Source: an uncultured Burkholderiaceae bacterium (GTDB lineage Bacteria > Pseudomonadota > Gammaproteobacteria > Burkholderiales > Burkholderiaceae). Taken from it: a DNA stretch of 24,360 bases. The stretch spans positions 1-24,360 of the forward strand of contig CALMPB010000098.1 in assembly GCA_937871985.1 (NCBI GenBank), written 5' to 3'. Under the pieces are notes generated by a model. It was not told the origin of the DNA. It saw nothing but the letters and a program-made list of their open reading frames with translations, and ran no database searches. Below, piece after piece: positions 23,378 through 24,360 of this stretch. Within the stretch, counting starts at the first letter, position 1. The number at the start of each line of letters is the position of its first letter. The position numbers and the translations under genes were made by a program.

Positions 23378-24169
23378 ATGATTTCGTTTCAACTGGATCA
23401 ACTGTACGGCTGGATCACAGCATTTCTATGGCCGTTTTTCCGCATTCTTTCCCTGGTGGGCACGGCTCCGGTGCTTGGCGACTCGTCCGTGCCCCTGCGG
23501 GTCAAGATCGGCTTTTCCGCACTGGTCACCATCGCCATCGCCCCAAGCATAGGCCCCTTGCCCCAGGTTCCCCCAGGTTCGTACGAAGGCTTATGGATTG
23601 CGGCGCAACAGGTTCTGATCGGCATCGCGCTGGGCCTGACCATGCGCATCGTGTTTGCCGCCGTGCAAACAGCGGGGGAATTCATCGGGCTGCAAATGGG
23701 CCTGTCCTTCGCCTCGTTCTTCGACCCGGCCACCGGAGCGAACACGGCGGTAATGGCCCGTCTCATGAACGTCATAGCCAGCCTGCTGTTTCTTGTGCTG
23801 AACGGGCACCTGCTGGTGCTGGCCGGCGTGCTGCGAACCTTCGATATCCTGCCCATCAGCGTCCACGCCATGAATACCGACGGCTTCAGCGTACTGTTCG
23901 AATGGAGTTCGCAAGTGCTGGTCAGCGGCATGCTGCTGGCTTTGCCGCTGATCATCATCCTGCTGACCATCAACCTGGCCCTGGGCATCCTGAACCGCAC
24001 GGCCCAGCAGCTTTCCGTATTTGCCGTGGGCTTTCCCATTACCCTGACCACCGGCCTGATCCTGCTGATGGTGATACTGCCCCAGATCTCGCCGTTTCTG
24101 AGCAGCCTGTTCGACTCGGGGTACGCCGCCATGAGCCGCTTGACCCAGGCCCTGGCCAGTGGCGGCTGA
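23378..24169 (+). CDS. fliR: flagellar biosynthetic protein FliR
   Basis: Single-copy export-gate subunit that completes the FliP/Q/R complex. It has 263 residues with about six hydrophobic helices. Family hallmarks are FFRILSLVGTAPVLGDSSVPLRVKIGFSALV, the GEFIGLQMGLSFASFFDPATGANTAVMARLM stretch, ALPLIIILLTINLALGILNRTAQQLSVFAVGFPITLTTGL and the LSSLFDSG end. It is the last gene of the operon here; flhB is not adjacent. An exact 10-bp tandem repeat at 23561-23580 encodes part of the loop PQVPPGS (residues 62-68). Confidence 0.97.
   Translation: MISFQLDQLYGWITAFLWPFFRILSLVGTAPVLGDSSVPLRVKIGFSALVTIAIAPSIGPLPQVPPGSYEGLWIAAQQVLIGIALGLTMRIVFAAVQTAGEFIGLQMGLSFASFFDPATGANTAVMARLMNVIASLLFLVLNGHLLVLAGVLRTFDILPISVHAMNTDGFSVLFEWSSQVLVSGMLLALPLIIILLTINLALGILNRTAQQLSVFAVGFPITLTTGLILLMVILPQISPFLSSLFDSGYAAMSRLTQALASGG
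23561..23580 (+). repeat. 10-bp tandem repeat inside fliR
   Basis: CCCCAGGTTC occurs twice, back to back and without mismatch, in the variable loop after the second hydrophobic helix of FliR. The unit length is not a multiple of three, so gain or loss of one copy would shift the fliR frame. Confidence 0.9.
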
Positions 24170-24183
24170 GTTGTCGCCGGGCC

Positions 24184-24247
24184 GCCCCCAGGCAAAGCAT
24201 GCGGCCCGCCGCCCGCACCGCTTTCGCGGCTTGCCCGGCTTGGGGGC
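24184..24247. terminator. GC-rich inverted-repeat region between fliR and the MCP gene
   Basis: GCCCCCA (24184-24190) and TGGGGGC (24241-24247) form a perfect 7-bp outer stem. Inside lie GCGGC/GCCGC (24201-24212) and the compact hairpin CCGC-TTTC-GCGG (24218-24229). Only TTT follows the outer stem, so it is a poor classical terminator, but its position between convergent genes fits transcription termination in both directions. Confidence 0.4.
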
Positions 24248-24250
24248 TTT

Positions 24251-24360
24251 CTAGGCTGTGACGGCCTGAAGGTCGCCGATGGCGGGTTCGGGGGCTTTCA
24301 GGGAAGGCGAGGCGAGGTCGATGATTTCGCTGGCGTTGATCTTGAACACCGCCACCGCCT
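24251..24360 (-). CDS. methyl-accepting chemotaxis protein, C-terminal end (partial)
   Basis: The last 36 codons of a minus-strand gene whose body lies beyond the right edge. The reading AVAVFKINASEIIDLASPSL, ending in DLQAVTA before the TAG at 24253-24251, matches the usual end of betaproteobacterial chemoreceptors, where the signalling domain closes with LREAVAVFK and a short disordered tail follows. There is no NWETF-type CheR-binding pentapeptide at the end. It converges on fliR. With only this tail visible the family call is likely but not certain, and the sensed ligand is unknown. Confidence 0.72.
   Translation of the reverse strand, partial: AVAVFKINASEIIDLASPSLKAPEPAIGDLQAVTA

Noticed and set aside
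21441..23381. 646-residue plus-strand open frame across fliN-fliQ
   Set aside because: Out-of-frame shadow of fliN, fliO, fliP and fliQ, which are all intact and recognisable; the product is His/Arg/Pro-rich.
1..24360. Mobile element, phage, CRISPR, tRNA or rRNA content
   Set aside because: No transposase, integrase, regular spaced repeats or RNA-gene-like sequence was recognised; composition is even along the window.

Overview
The window looks like a chromosomal segment of a GC-rich, motile betaproteobacterium. The flagellar gene order and protein sequences best fit Burkholderiales, probably Alcaligenaceae (the Bordetella/Achromobacter/Pusillimonas side). That placement is an inference from gene order and family resemblance, not from a database search. 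No RNA gene, insertion sequence, phage gene or CRISPR array was seen.

Left part (1-6803), metabolic and housekeeping genes. A TonB-dependent siderophore receptor runs off the left edge on the minus strand, with two Fur-like boxes upstream. It is divergent from a pirin-family gene. Next is a divergent pair, a LysR regulator and an FMN-dependent azoreductase, whose predicted promoters share the same -35 bases on opposite strands. A DbpA-type DEAD-box RNA helicase follows. It converges on a short minus-strand unit made of ribA (GTP cyclohydrolase II, TTG start) and a 70-residue protein of unknown function.

Middle part (6862-12698), late flagellar genes. fliA (sigma-28) is on the minus strand. 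Divergent from it, a near-consensus sigma-28 promoter at 7740-7766 drives flaG-fliD-fliS-fliT and then two tightly coupled genes: a second FliK-like protein and a stand-alone FlhB C-terminal-domain protein that lacks the NPTH autocleavage motif. fliE is alone on the minus strand, converging on this operon.

Right part (13075-24169), the basal-body, export and switch operon fliF-G-H-I-J-K-L-M-N-O-P-Q-R. All genes are in one direction, mostly with overlapping or nearly touching ends, so translational coupling is likely. It encodes the MS ring (FliF), the C ring (FliG/M/N), the export ATPase complex (FliH/I/J), the hook-length ruler (FliK), the stator-associated FliL and the export gate (FliO/P/Q/R). 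The window closes with a GC-rich inverted-repeat region and the minus-strand C-terminus of a methyl-accepting chemotaxis protein.

Most of the window is ordinary flagellar biology. The points most worth a second look are: the extra FliK-like/FlhB-C-like pair placed in the sigma-28 filament operon; a canonical A_AAA_AAG slippery heptamer plus stem-loop early in fliK; an exact 10-bp tandem repeat inside fliR; a duplicated N-terminal motif in FliN; and the overlapping lysR/azoR promoters.
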